A DNA stretch of 64,000 nucleotides from positions 175,826-239,825 of the forward strand of contig PMSV01000003.1 of assembly GCA_003168265.1 (NCBI GenBank). Reading direction: 5' to 3'. The notes under the pieces were generated by a model that saw only the letters and a program-made list of their open reading frames with translations, did no database searches and had not been told where the DNA came from. The position numbers were made by a program, and so were the translations under genes. Origin of the DNA: Chitinophagaceae bacterium (GTDB taxonomy: Bacteria > Bacteroidota > Bacteroidia > Chitinophagales > Chitinophagaceae). Shown here one piece after another: positions 18,362 through 27,274 of the stretch (positions within the stretch are counted from its first letter, which is position 1; the number at the start of each line of letters is the position of its first letter).

Positions 18362-19519
18362 ATGGTTTTAAGCAAAACGGATCCGAAATACAGGCTTTGT
18401 CAGACCACGGTCATGGACAATATTGCGGATCCGGACATCCGTTTTGATGAGAAGGGCATCTGCAATTATTATTATGAATACCAGCAGGCGGCCAGTCAAT
18501 TACCACAGGGGGAAAAGGCCAGAGAAGAACTCGCCAGGATCGTCGATAAGATCAAAAAAGACGGGAAAGGGAAACATTATGATTGCCTAATTGGCTTGAG
18601 CGGCGGCGTAGACAGCACTTATGTAGCCTTACTCGCCAGGCAGTTCGGCTTACGCCCCCTGGCAGTTCATCTCGACAATGGCTGGGATTCCGAACTTGCC
18701 GTAAAAAACGTAGAAAACATTATCACCAAACTCGGTTTTGATCTTTATACCCTTGTCGTAAACTGGGAGGAATTTAAGGATATACAACTATCCTACCTCA
18801 AAGCCTCTGTAGTGGATATTGAAGTGGTTTCCGACCATGCGATATTCGCAACCATGCACCGGCTGGCTAAACAACATGATACGGGCTATATCATCAGCGG
18901 CACCAATGTGGTGACGGAATACATAATGCCTCCCTCCTGGATCTTCCAGAAGATGGATTATGCCAACCTGAAGGATATCCATGGCCGTTATGGCCGCGTG
19001 AGACTAAAGACTTATCCGACCTTCGACTTTAAGAAATATGTTTATTATTCGGCCATTCTCAGGCTGAATGCAATTTCAATACTCAACTATGTCCCGTACA
19101 ACAAGGCCGAAGTGAAGGAAATCATTAAGAAAGAACTGGACTGGAGGGATTATGGCGGCAAACATTACGAATCAGTCTTCACAAAATTTTACCAGGCCTA
19201 TATCCTTCCTGAAAAATTCCACATCGATAAGCGCAAGGCCCATCTCTCCACCCTGATCTGTTCCGGGCAACTGGGCCGTGAAGAAGCTCTTAAAGCGCTG
19301 GATGGGCCCATCTATCCTCCTTCCGAATTGAAAACGGACATGGAATATGTAAGGAAAAAATTCGGGCTCACTGAAAAAGAATTCCAGGAGATCATGGACC
19401 TGCCCATACGCAAACACAGCGATTTTAAAACTGACAAGAAGCTCAAACAGGCTTATATGAACCTGCTGATCAAAACAGCGCCGATAAGAAGAAAAGTCAA
19501 AGACAAATTATTCAGATGA
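18362..19519 (+). CDS. N-acetyl sugar amidotransferase (WbpG/PseA/LegG family)
   Basis: This is a PP-loop ATP pyrophosphatase that adenylates an N-acetyl group on a nucleotide sugar and replaces it with an amidine, using ammonia from HisH/HisF. The PP-loop is LIGLSGGVDSTYV (about residues 77-89). The family N-terminal block VMDNIADPDIRFDEKGICN is present, but only two of the four expected zinc cysteines remain: C13 and C34 are kept, while positions 16 and 37 are Thr and Tyr. Its length is 385 residues. It follows hisF by 12 nt and overlaps the Gfo/Idh/MocA dehydrogenase gene by 4 nt. Confidence 0.88.
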   Translation: MVLSKTDPKYRLCQTTVMDNIADPDIRFDEKGICNYYYEYQQAASQLPQGEKAREELARIVDKIKKDGKGKHYDCLIGLSGGVDSTYVALLARQFGLRPLAVHLDNGWDSELAVKNVENIITKLGFDLYTLVVNWEEFKDIQLSYLKASVVDIEVVSDHAIFATMHRLAKQHDTGYIISGTNVVTEYIMPPSWIFQKMDYANLKDIHGRYGRVRLKTYPTFDFKKYVYYSAILRLNAISILNYVPYNKAEVKEIIKKELDWRDYGGKHYESVFTKFYQAYILPEKFHIDKRKAHLSTLICSGQLGREEALKALDGPIYPPSELKTDMEYVRKKFGLTEKEFQEIMDLPIRKHSDFKTDKKLKQAYMNLLIKTAPIRRKVKDKLFR

Positions 19520-20526
19520 CCAAACCCATTCAATTCGCCATCATCGGCTGCGGGAGAATTGCCCAAAGGCATGCCGAACATATCCATAACCAGGGAAAAC
19601 TCCTCGCTGTTTGTGATATTGTGGAGGAAAAAGCAAGATCACTTGCTAACAAATATGGAGCCAAAGCTTATTCCAATATTGACGAATTGCTCCTAAATGA
19701 GAAGCCGGACCTGGTTTCCATCTGTACGCCAAACGGCCTTCACGCATTGCACAGCATCAAGGCCCTTAAAGCCGGTTTTCATGTACTTTGTGAAAAGCCG
19801 ATGGCCTTGTCCGTACAGGATTGCGGAGAAATGATCAATGCAGCGGAGCGAGCCAGCCGCAGGCTCTTTATCGTGAAACAGAATCGCTTCAATCCCCCTG
19901 TAGCCGAAGTGAAAAAGATCATCGAGGAGGGAAGGTTGGGAAAACTCTATAGCGTCCAGCTCAATTGTTTTTGGAACCGGAACAATGAATATTATCAAAA
20001 TTCCTGGAAGGGTACAAAGGCGCTGGATGGAGGAACCCTATTCACACAGTTCAGCCATTTCATCGACCTGCTCTATTGGATGATTGGGGATGTCAAGGAA
20101 GTCCATGGATGGCTTTCCAATTACCACCATGAAGGGATCATCGAATTTGAGGATACGGGTGTCGTCAGCCTGAAATTCTATAATGATGTGATCGGCACAA
20201 TCAATTATACGGTCAACAGTTTCCAAAAAAATATGGAGGGCTCCCTTACTATTTTCGCAGAGAAGGGGGTTGTGAAGATCGGAGGTCAATACCTGAACGA
20301 ACTCGAATACCAGAGCATCGATCAGTTTAAGATTGAAAACCTGCCTCCCGGTAATCCCCCGAACAATTATGGCCAGTACCTTGGTTCGATGAGTAACCAT
20401 GATAAGGTCTATCAGAATGTAGTTGAAGTCCTGATGGGAACCGGCACCATCGCCACCAATGGGTTCGAAGGGCTAAAGACTGTTGAGATAATCGACAAGA
20501 TCTATACCAAGGCCGTTCGCATTTAA
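19516..20526 (+). CDS. Gfo/Idh/MocA oxidoreductase, WbpB/WlbA-like sugar 3-dehydrogenase
   Basis: This NAD-dependent dehydrogenase likely oxidises C3 of a UDP-N-acetyl-hexosaminuronic acid. The Rossmann motif is IIGCGRIAQRH and the family CEKPMAL motif (about residues 94-100) is intact. KQNRFNPP, GGTLFTQFSHFIDLL and WLSNYHH resemble WbpB/WlbA proteins. The 336-residue length is usual. The acetyltransferase that follows 4 nt later resembles WbpD, the expected third step. The aminotransferase for the second step is not adjacent; the DegT gene at 4369 is the only candidate in the window. Confidence 0.88.
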   Translation: MTKPIQFAIIGCGRIAQRHAEHIHNQGKLLAVCDIVEEKARSLANKYGAKAYSNIDELLLNEKPDLVSICTPNGLHALHSIKALKAGFHVLCEKPMALSVQDCGEMINAAERASRRLFIVKQNRFNPPVAEVKKIIEEGRLGKLYSVQLNCFWNRNNEYYQNSWKGTKALDGGTLFTQFSHFIDLLYWMIGDVKEVHGWLSNYHHEGIIEFEDTGVVSLKFYNDVIGTINYTVNSFQKNMEGSLTIFAEKGVVKIGGQYLNELEYQSIDQFKIENLPPGNPPNNYGQYLGSMSNHDKVYQNVVEVLMGTGTIATNGFEGLKTVEIIDKIYTKAVRI

Positions 20527-20530
20527 TGTC

Positions 20531-20989
20531 ATGAAACCAAAAATGCTTCAGGCGGGGATCGCCGAAGATGTCCAATTTGCTGAAGGAGTCATCATCGTTC
20601 AGCCGGTCAATATCTATGGCTGCTCGATCGGAAAGAATTCTTTTATTGGCCCCTTTGTAGAGATCCAGCGGGATGTGAGGATCGGCAACTACTGCAAGAT
20701 CCAGTCCCATAGTTTTGTTTGCGAACTTGTAGAGATCGGTGACCATTGCTTTATCGGCCATGGTGTCATGTTCATCAATGATCTATTTTCCGGAGGTGGC
20801 CCTGCAGGAGGAGATAAAACCAAATGGAAGCCGACCCGCATTGGAAACCATGTTTCCATCGGATCGAACGCAACCATATTGCCGGTCAATATCTGTGATG
20901 AAGTCATCATAGGCGCCGGTTCTGTAGTCACTAGGGATATTAAGGAAAGTGGAACCTATGCGGGAAATCCTGCAAGAAAACTAAAATGA
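20531..20989 (+). CDS. Hexapeptide N-acetyltransferase, WbpD/WlbB-like
   Basis: This is a 152-residue left-handed beta-helix acetyltransferase. NIYGCSIGKNSFIGPFVEIQRDVRIG starts the helix. The family segment FINDLFSGGG and the end SVVTRDIKESGTYAGNPARKL match enzymes that acetylate the C3 amine of UDP-GlcNAc3NA. It overlaps the next gene by 4 nt. Together with the upstream WbpB-like and WbpG-like genes, it supports a 2,3-diacetamido sugar later turned into an acetamidino derivative. Confidence 0.88.
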   Translation: MKPKMLQAGIAEDVQFAEGVIIVQPVNIYGCSIGKNSFIGPFVEIQRDVRIGNYCKIQSHSFVCELVEIGDHCFIGHGVMFINDLFSGGGPAGGDKTKWKPTRIGNHVSIGSNATILPVNICDEVIIGAGSVVTRDIKESGTYAGNPARKLK

Positions 20990-22125
20990 GTGCTTTAAGA
21001 AATAAAACCATATTGGTGATTTCCCCCCAGCTATGGGGAAAAATGTTTCTTTCCAAGCACCATTATACGATTGAGCTCGCAAAACGTGGTAATAGAGTTT
21101 ATTTTCTAAATCCGCCTGAAGAAACAGAGGGACGCAAACTGAAGAAAGATATTGAGATCACCCCTTCTGAAACCATACCCAATCTTTATTTTATTCAGCA
21201 CCGACTGTTCTTTCCTTACAACATTAAATTCCATGCGCAGCACCTTTATCAATGGCTCATGGGATTTCATATTCGTAAATTGCTGAAAGCGCTTCCTGAG
21301 CTCGATATTGTCTGGTCCTTCGATCTCGGCAACCTTTATCCCTTAAAACTATTCGGGAAAAAGCCTTATAAAATATTTCATCCTGTTGACGAGCCCCTTG
21401 ACGCCGAGGCCATCAATTCGGCTCTGGGATCTGCCATCATATTATCACTTACCCCGGAAATTCTGGAAAAATATAAAGAATTGCCTGCTCCCCGTCATTT
21501 CATCAACCATGGATTGCCGGCGGCATTTCTGAAAGAATATCCGAACGGCGAGATTCATAAAAAGATCAGGGTCGGAATCTCCGGAAACTTTTTGAGGCCC
21601 GATCTGGATCGGGACACGATCATTAAAATAATAGAGGCAAATCCTGATCTCGAATTTCATTTTTATGGCAGCTATAAACAATCCCAATCCAATATCGGAG
21701 GAGGGGAGGACCCAGAAACGATTCAATTCATCGAAAGGCTCGCAGGAAACCCCCATGTGGTCTTGCATGGAGCACTACCTACTCCAGAATTGGCCGCAGC
21801 CTTGTTTGGAATGGACTGCTTCCTGATCTGTTATGATATCAAAAAGGACCAGAGCAAGGGAACCAATTACCATAAGATCATGGAATACCTGAGTACGGGA
21901 AAAACCATCGTCTCAAACAATGTGACCACTTACCAGGGCATGCCCGATCTTTTGCGCATGCCCGAATCCAGGGAAAACAATGCGCTGCTTCCTGCCTTGT
22001 TCAGGGAAACCGTCCAAAACCTGTCTTTTTACAATAGCCCGGAACTCCGGGAAAAAAGAAAAGCATTCGCCAGGGAAAACAGTTATCCAAGGCAGTTAGA
22101 TAAAATTGAAGCGCTGCTTCCCTAA
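20986..22125 (+). CDS. Glycosyltransferase, GT-B fold
   Basis: This is a 379-residue GT1/GT4-like protein. KTILVISPQLWGKMFLSKHHYTIELAKRGNRVYFL is a typical N-terminal Rossmann strand plus acceptor region. The C-terminal lobe contains VRVGISGNFLRPDLD-like and FLICYDIKK...GTNYHKIMEYLSTGKTIVS segments, the nucleotide-sugar site of TuaH-like transferases. It is coupled to the preceding acetyltransferase by ATGA overlap. The sugar transferred may be the amidino sugar made just upstream; this is positional inference. Confidence 0.84.
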   Translation: MSALRNKTILVISPQLWGKMFLSKHHYTIELAKRGNRVYFLNPPEETEGRKLKKDIEITPSETIPNLYFIQHRLFFPYNIKFHAQHLYQWLMGFHIRKLLKALPELDIVWSFDLGNLYPLKLFGKKPYKIFHPVDEPLDAEAINSALGSAIILSLTPEILEKYKELPAPRHFINHGLPAAFLKEYPNGEIHKKIRVGISGNFLRPDLDRDTIIKIIEANPDLEFHFYGSYKQSQSNIGGGEDPETIQFIERLAGNPHVVLHGALPTPELAAALFGMDCFLICYDIKKDQSKGTNYHKIMEYLSTGKTIVSNNVTTYQGMPDLLRMPESRENNALLPALFRETVQNLSFYNSPELREKRKAFARENSYPRQLDKIEALLP

Positions 22126-22140
22126 AAACTTAAACATTTC

Positions 22141-22776
22141 ATGAGTAAATTGTATGTGCAATACGGATGCGGTCTCTCTGCCCCGGAACAATGGGTCAAT
22201 TTCGATGTCTCTCCGACTTTGAGAATTCAAAAAACTCCCTTGATAGGCAAAATATTAAATAATAGGCTCAATACTCAATTCCCGCCCAATGTCCGTTATG
22301 GCGACATCATCAAAGGCCTTCCGGTCGCCGATAATTCCTGTGATGGCGTTTATTGTTCCCATACCCTCGAACATCTTTCACTTCAGGACTTCAGACATGC
22401 GCTTCAGAACACCTATCGGATACTCAAGCCCGGCGGCATTTTCCGCTGCGTGGTGCCGGACCTGGAATCGGCAGCACGTGATTATATCAGCTCCCTTGAT
22501 AAAGGAGATGACAAAGCTAGTCTCCAATTCATTGGATCCACTCTGTTAGGGATCGAGAGCAGGCCAAGAGGCTTCAAAGGATTACTCTCCTCTTTTTTGG
22601 GAAATTCCCATCATCTTTGGATGTGGGATAAGAAGTCCCTGGCAGAAGAACTGAAGGCTGCTGGCTTTCGTGAGGTACGCGCCTGTCAATTCAACGACAG
22701 CCGGGACGAGATGTTCAAATGGGTGGAAGACAAAGGGAGATTTGGAAACGCTGCCGCCATTGAATCAGAAAAATAA
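22141..22776 (+). CDS. Small SAM-dependent methyltransferase-like protein
   Basis: This 211-residue protein belongs to the group of short class I methyltransferases common in polysaccharide loci. YVQYGCGLSAPEQWVNFDVSP carries a modified motif I (GCG) and the acidic strand-2 end. DGVYCSHTLEHLSL is motif IV-like and LKPGGIFRCVVPDLE is the usual post-motif strand. The first glycine motif is shorter than in full-length enzymes, so activity is not assured. It sits 15 nt after a glycosyltransferase and 24 nt before rfbF. Confidence 0.8.
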   Translation: MSKLYVQYGCGLSAPEQWVNFDVSPTLRIQKTPLIGKILNNRLNTQFPPNVRYGDIIKGLPVADNSCDGVYCSHTLEHLSLQDFRHALQNTYRILKPGGIFRCVVPDLESAARDYISSLDKGDDKASLQFIGSTLLGIESRPRGFKGLLSSFLGNSHHLWMWDKKSLAEELKAAGFREVRACQFNDSRDEMFKWVEDKGRFGNAAAIESEK

Positions 22777-22800
22777 TTTACCTAACTAAATAATCGATTC

Positions 22801-23571
22801 ATGAAAGTGCTTTTACTGGCCGGAGGATTTGGAACCCGTCTCAGCGAAGAGACCGATACAAGACCCAAACCAATGGCCGAGATCGGCGGAAAACCGATTC
22901 TCTGGCATATCATGAAGAGCTATTCCCATTATGGCTTCAATGATTTTGTGATCCTGCTCGGATACAAGGGCTATTATATCAAGGAATATTTCGCGAATTA
23001 TTTTCTTCACCAAAGCGATGTGACCATTGATCTCAGCACCAATCGCATGGAGGTCCATAACAATAGTTCCGAACCCTGGAAGGTGACGTTGCTGGACACA
23101 GGCCTGCATACCATGACGGGGGGACGAATCAAAAGAGCGAAGGAATATATCGGCAATCAGACCTTCATGCTGACCTATGGAGATGGGGTTTCAAATATCG
23201 ACCTTCAGAAACTGCTTTCCTTTCACAAGTCACATAAAAAGTCGGTTACAATGACTGCCGTACAGCCCGAGGGGCGCTTCGGAGCGCTTGACATCGATAC
23301 CAATGATAAGGTCCATTCCTTTATGGAGAAACCCAAGGGAGATGGATCCTGGATCAACGGCGGATTCTTTATCTGCGAACCGAATGTCATGGACAGGCTT
23401 CCGGGCGATGCGACAGTTTTTGAAAGAGAGCCACTTGAAAACCTCGCAGCCGACGGAGAACTCTACACTTTCAAACACGAGGGATTTTGGAAATGCATGG
23501 ATACCCTGCGTGATAAGATCCAGCTCAATGAACTCTGGGAAAAAGAACATGCTCCCTGGAAGATCTGGTAA
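22801..23571 (+). CDS. rfbF: Glucose-1-phosphate cytidylyltransferase
   Basis: This enzyme makes CDP-glucose from CTP and glucose-1-phosphate. The nucleotidyltransferase signature LLAGGFGTRLSEETDTRPKPM is at the N-terminus. LTYGDGVSNIDL carries the metal aspartate. WINGGFFICEP and WKCMDTLRDK are RfbF-specific blocks. Its 256 residues are the normal length. It begins the CDP-6-deoxyhexose module rfbF, rfbG, epimerase, reductase. Confidence 0.96.
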   Translation: MKVLLLAGGFGTRLSEETDTRPKPMAEIGGKPILWHIMKSYSHYGFNDFVILLGYKGYYIKEYFANYFLHQSDVTIDLSTNRMEVHNNSSEPWKVTLLDTGLHTMTGGRIKRAKEYIGNQTFMLTYGDGVSNIDLQKLLSFHKSHKKSVTMTAVQPEGRFGALDIDTNDKVHSFMEKPKGDGSWINGGFFICEPNVMDRLPGDATVFEREPLENLAADGELYTFKHEGFWKCMDTLRDKIQLNELWEKEHAPWKIW

Positions 23572-23606
23572 TTCCCGCCGGCGATAATCACTTGTGAATA
23601 ATTCCT

Positions 23607-24710
23607 ATGTTCAATAATACATTCAAAGACAAAAAAATCATTGTAACCGGGAATACCGGATTCAAGGGTTCCTGGCTGGCCGCATGGCTGCATGAAATGG
23701 GGGCAAAGGTCACGGGAATATCCAAAGACATTCCTACCCAACCCTCTCTTTTCGGCGAACTCGAACTCGAAAAAAAAATTGACCATCATTTCGCCAATAT
23801 CTGCGACCTGGAAAAGATGAAGGATATCTTCATCCGGACCGAGCCGGATTTTGTATTTCATCTTGCAGCACAACCTATCGTCTCGGCCTCCTATAGCGAT
23901 CCGATCGAGACCTTCCAGACAAATACACTGGGGACTGCAAATATTCTCGAAGCCCTCCGACAACTCAGAAAACCCTGTCATGCAGTGATGATCACCAGCG
24001 ATAAATGCTACGACAATGTCGAATGGATCTGGGGCTACCGGGAGCAGGATGTATTGGGAGGAAAGGACCCCTATAGCGCTTCGAAGGGAGCTGCAGAGCT
24101 TGTCATCAAGTCCTATTTTCATTCCTTTTTTAATAAGCCGGATTCTCCCATTCGTCTGGTGTCCGTAAGGGCGGGCAATGTGATCGGGGGAGGGGATTGG
24201 GCACTCAATCGCATTGTGCCGGATTGCATGAGGGCCTGGAGCCTTCATGAAAAAGTGAGGATCAGGAATCCTCAATCGACCCGTCCCTGGCAGCATGTGC
24301 TGGAACCCCTGAGCGGTTATCTAAGGGCGGCACAGGTGCTGAGTGAAAAAGCAAATATTCATGGCGAACCCTTCAATTTCGGGCCCAATGCAGATCAAAA
24401 CCATACCGTACTCGAATTACTCAAGGCAGTCAGCGGGCACTGGCATTTCAGAAGCCATGAAGAACCCTTTGCGATAGAGGCCAATTCCGCATTCCATGAA
24501 GCCGGACTGCTCAAGCTCAATTGTGACAAGGCACTCTTTTATTTAAAGTGGAAGCCGGCGCTTGATTTTTCACAGACTGCCGAATTCACCGGTTCCTGGT
24601 ACGATCATTATTATAATGGATACCATAAGAATATTTTTCAATATACGATTGCCCAGATAGAAACTTATTCCGAACTGGCTGCCAAAAAGGGAATTGAATG
24701 GACCAAATAG
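23607..24710 (+). CDS. rfbG: CDP-glucose 4,6-dehydratase
   Basis: This enzyme converts CDP-glucose to CDP-4-keto-6-deoxyglucose with bound NAD. It has VTGNTGFKGSWLAAWL at the N-terminus, the HLAAQPIV strand, and YSASK as catalytic YxxxK (about residues 154-158), followed by a C-terminal sugar-binding region (TRPWQHVLEPLSGYL). It runs 367 residues. The next gene starts 13 nt before its stop. No rfbH-type 3-dehydrase is present, so the product should keep its 3-hydroxyl. Confidence 0.96.
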   Translation: MFNNTFKDKKIIVTGNTGFKGSWLAAWLHEMGAKVTGISKDIPTQPSLFGELELEKKIDHHFANICDLEKMKDIFIRTEPDFVFHLAAQPIVSASYSDPIETFQTNTLGTANILEALRQLRKPCHAVMITSDKCYDNVEWIWGYREQDVLGGKDPYSASKGAAELVIKSYFHSFFNKPDSPIRLVSVRAGNVIGGGDWALNRIVPDCMRAWSLHEKVRIRNPQSTRPWQHVLEPLSGYLRAAQVLSEKANIHGEPFNFGPNADQNHTVLELLKAVSGHWHFRSHEEPFAIEANSAFHEAGLLKLNCDKALFYLKWKPALDFSQTAEFTGSWYDHYYNGYHKNIFQYTIAQIETYSELAAKKGIEWTK

Positions 24711-25150
24711 AAGGGATCCTTCTCACACCGCTGAAAATCATAGAAGGCAGGGATGGCAATGTCCTCCATGCCCTCAAAAGACAGGAGGAATCCTTTGTCG
24801 ATTTTGGCGAAGCCTATTTTTCTACGGTGAACCATGGCGCTGTCAAGGGCTGGAAAAAACACAGGCGCATGACCCTCAACCTCGTCGTTCCTTTGGGAGC
24901 GATTTGGTTCGTCCTGTATGACGACCGTGCCCAAAGTCCTACTTATAAAATTGTGCAGGAACTCATGCTCTCTCCGGAAGCCAGGGAAAGTTATCAACGT
25001 CTCACCGTACCTCCCGGAGTCTGGATGTCATTCAAAGGAATGGGAGAGAGGTTGAATCTGCTGCTCAATATCGCGAGCATCCCCCATGATCCTACGGAAG
25101 CCGAAAATCTGCATATCGGAAACGATCTGATTCCATACGATTGGAAATAA
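24698..25150 (+). CDS. RmlC-like cupin sugar epimerase (dTDP-4-dehydrorhamnose 3,5-epimerase family)
   Basis: This is a short (150-residue) cupin related to RmlC. GILLTPLKIIEGRDGNVLHAL, GAVKGWKKHRRMTLNLVVPLG and FVLYDDR match the compact subgroup found beside rfbF/rfbG. It lacks the long C-terminal part of RmlC. Its likely substrate is CDP-4-keto-6-deoxyglucose, epimerised at C3 and/or C5. A second ATG at 24698 inside rfbG is the only good start. The reductase gene overlaps its stop by one base. Confidence 0.82.
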   Translation: MDQIEGILLTPLKIIEGRDGNVLHALKRQEESFVDFGEAYFSTVNHGAVKGWKKHRRMTLNLVVPLGAIWFVLYDDRAQSPTYKIVQELMLSPEARESYQRLTVPPGVWMSFKGMGERLNLLLNIASIPHDPTEAENLHIGNDLIPYDWK

Positions 25151-26103
25151 TGAAGAAGAGCATACTGGTCACGGGAGGCCTTGGTTTTGTGGGAGGCAGG
25201 CTGAGCCGCTATCTTTCGGAAGAATTTTCTGTACTGGCTTCATCACGTACAACACCAACTGCCGGGCTTTTAAAGGCTCATGGAAATGTTCAGCCGATCC
25301 TTCATGAAAAGCTGCTCTTAAGAGAAGAGTTTCCGAATGATATTCAAACCGTCATCCATCTCGCCGCCTTAAATGAAATCGATTCTGTTAAATATCCTTC
25401 CGAAGCGATTAGTGTAAATATCGATGAGACAAGGATCATCTTAGAAAACGCAATAGCGGCAGGGACCGAAAAATTCATCTTTTTTTCTACAGCTCATGTC
25501 TATGCCAGCCCGCTCCGGGGAATAATCGAAGAGGAGAATCTGCCCCTTCCTATTCATCCTTACGCGATCACCCATAAGGCGGCCGAAGATTTTGTGCTGG
25601 CCGCAGGCCTCCAGAAAAAAATTAAAACAATTATTCTGCGCCTGTCTAATTCCTTTGGCGCCCCGGTGAGTCCGGATGTAAACAGGTGGACCTTACTGGC
25701 GAATGATCTTTGCAGGCAGGCTGTAGAAAAAGGCAGGCTAAAGCTCCTCTCCAACGGCTGCCAGTACCGGGATTTTGTATGCCTCTCCGATGTGGAAAGA
25801 ACTCTATCAGCAATAGTAAGTGCAGGCCCGGAACATTTCAATAGACTTATTTATAACCTGGGTGCAGGAAAATCGATGAGAGTTAAAGAGATGGCCGAAT
25901 TGATCGCCTCCAGCTTCAAGACCATGACCGGCAAGGATCTGGCCATAGAATTTCCTGCAGGGGCGACAGAGAGCAAGGAGCATGAATTGGTTTTTGATAT
26001 AAGCAGGTTGATTTCTGAGGGCATTCAAATAAAAAACGATTTTAAAGAAGAAATAAAACAGTTGTTGGATTTCTGTTTCGAATACTTCCATCCCATTGAT
26101 TGA
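25150..26103 (+). CDS. NAD-dependent epimerase/dehydratase, probable CDP-4-keto-sugar reductase
   Basis: This is an extended SDR of 317 residues. NAD motif GGLGFVG lies at residues 9-15 and the catalytic serine region is FFSTAHVYAS. Where YxxxK is expected the sequence reads Y138-AIT-H142-K143, so histidine occupies the lysine position and a lysine follows one place later. By position it completes a CDP-6-deoxyhexose by reducing C4. The ATG at 25150 shares a base with the preceding stop codon. The upstream in-frame TTG at 25141 is less likely. Confidence 0.84.
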   Translation: MKKSILVTGGLGFVGGRLSRYLSEEFSVLASSRTTPTAGLLKAHGNVQPILHEKLLLREEFPNDIQTVIHLAALNEIDSVKYPSEAISVNIDETRIILENAIAAGTEKFIFFSTAHVYASPLRGIIEEENLPLPIHPYAITHKAAEDFVLAAGLQKKIKTIILRLSNSFGAPVSPDVNRWTLLANDLCRQAVEKGRLKLLSNGCQYRDFVCLSDVERTLSAIVSAGPEHFNRLIYNLGAGKSMRVKEMAELIASSFKTMTGKDLAIEFPAGATESKEHELVFDISRLISEGIQIKNDFKEEIKQLLDFCFEYFHPID

Positions 26104-27274
26104 TGTCCTTGTCATATCCCATGCCTGTTTCACTTCGATCAACCGCAATGTTTACCATTTACTGGTGAAAGATGGATACCGGCTCGAAATGGTGGTACCG
26201 GAATCCTTAAGATTTCCATCGGGTGTAAGAGAAGCGCAGCCAGCCATGCCGGAGGATCCGCCAATCCATTTTCTTAATCTGATTGGAGATAATCCAAGGA
26301 CCTATTCTTTTGAAGGCCTGGACGAATTGTTAAAAGAAAAAAAACCTTCTATCGTGCTTTTGGACAATGATCCGGTCAGCCGGCTCGCAATTTTTGCCGG
26401 AGAATGGTGCCATAAGAACGAGGCCCTTCTATTTTGCATCTCCTGCGAAAACCTTCCTCTGGGGATCCTTCCTTCTATCCGGCGCAGAGGTTTGAAATCC
26501 CTTCCTGCGATAATGCTCAAAAGATGGATGCTCTCGAAAACAAAAAATACTGTGGACGGCATTTTCACGATCAACCGCGATGGCCAGAAGATATTTCAAG
26601 AGGAGGGATATAGATGGGTCCGGTACATGCCCCTTGGTTTCGATCCTGCTTATTTCTTTCCCGATGCCGATAATCGCCTCAGGATCCGAAACGAGCTCGG
26701 CCTGAAAAATACCATTATCGCGTATTTCGGCAGGCTTACTACCGAAAAAGGAATTCATATACTGATCAGGGCCCTGGCAGGTTTAAAGAATCTGCCATGG
26801 GAGTTAATGATGGACGCTTTCGACGAATTCGGATCCGATTATAGCCAACAGGTAAAAAAAGAATTAGAAGAAGCTGATATAATGGATCGTGTCGTTTATA
26901 TCAGCCCCAGCCATTTCGAGATCGCAGCTTATATGAATGCAGCCGATCTCGTCGTAGTCCCTTCAGTCTCCGTACCGAACTGGAAGGAGCAGTACGGTAG
27001 GGTCGCGGCCGAAGCCATGGCCTGCGGTAAAACCGTGATCGCCTCGGACAGCGGTTCCCTGCCGGAATTGTTGAATAGTCATGGCATCCTCTTTCCGGAA
27101 GGAAATGTAGAAGTTTTAAGAGAGATACTAAAGAAAAAAATCCCGGCTGCCCTGAATGAAGAACCGAACTCCCGGCTCATTGCGGACTATGCAACAAAGG
27201 AGCTCAGCATCTGTAAACAAAAGCTAGTGCTGAAAAATGGATTTGAAACCCTCAAAAAGCAAAAGACAGGATGA
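26096..27274 (+). CDS. Family 4 glycosyltransferase (TTG start)
   Basis: This is a GT-B glycosyltransferase of 392 residues. IDVLVISHACFTSINRNVYHLL is the N-terminal strand. AYFGRLTTEKGIHILIRAL, VVPSVSVPNWKEQYGRVAAEAMACGKTVIAS and a GSLPELL loop form the GT4 donor site. The only in-frame start near the conserved beginning is TTG at 26096, overlapping the previous gene by 8 nt with no evident ribosome-binding site, so expression probably depends on coupling. Confidence 0.9.
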   Translation: MIDVLVISHACFTSINRNVYHLLVKDGYRLEMVVPESLRFPSGVREAQPAMPEDPPIHFLNLIGDNPRTYSFEGLDELLKEKKPSIVLLDNDPVSRLAIFAGEWCHKNEALLFCISCENLPLGILPSIRRRGLKSLPAIMLKRWMLSKTKNTVDGIFTINRDGQKIFQEEGYRWVRYMPLGFDPAYFFPDADNRLRIRNELGLKNTIIAYFGRLTTEKGIHILIRALAGLKNLPWELMMDAFDEFGSDYSQQVKKELEEADIMDRVVYISPSHFEIAAYMNAADLVVVPSVSVPNWKEQYGRVAAEAMACGKTVIASDSGSLPELLNSHGILFPEGNVEVLREILKKKIPAALNEEPNSRLIADYATKELSICKQKLVLKNGFETLKKQKTG

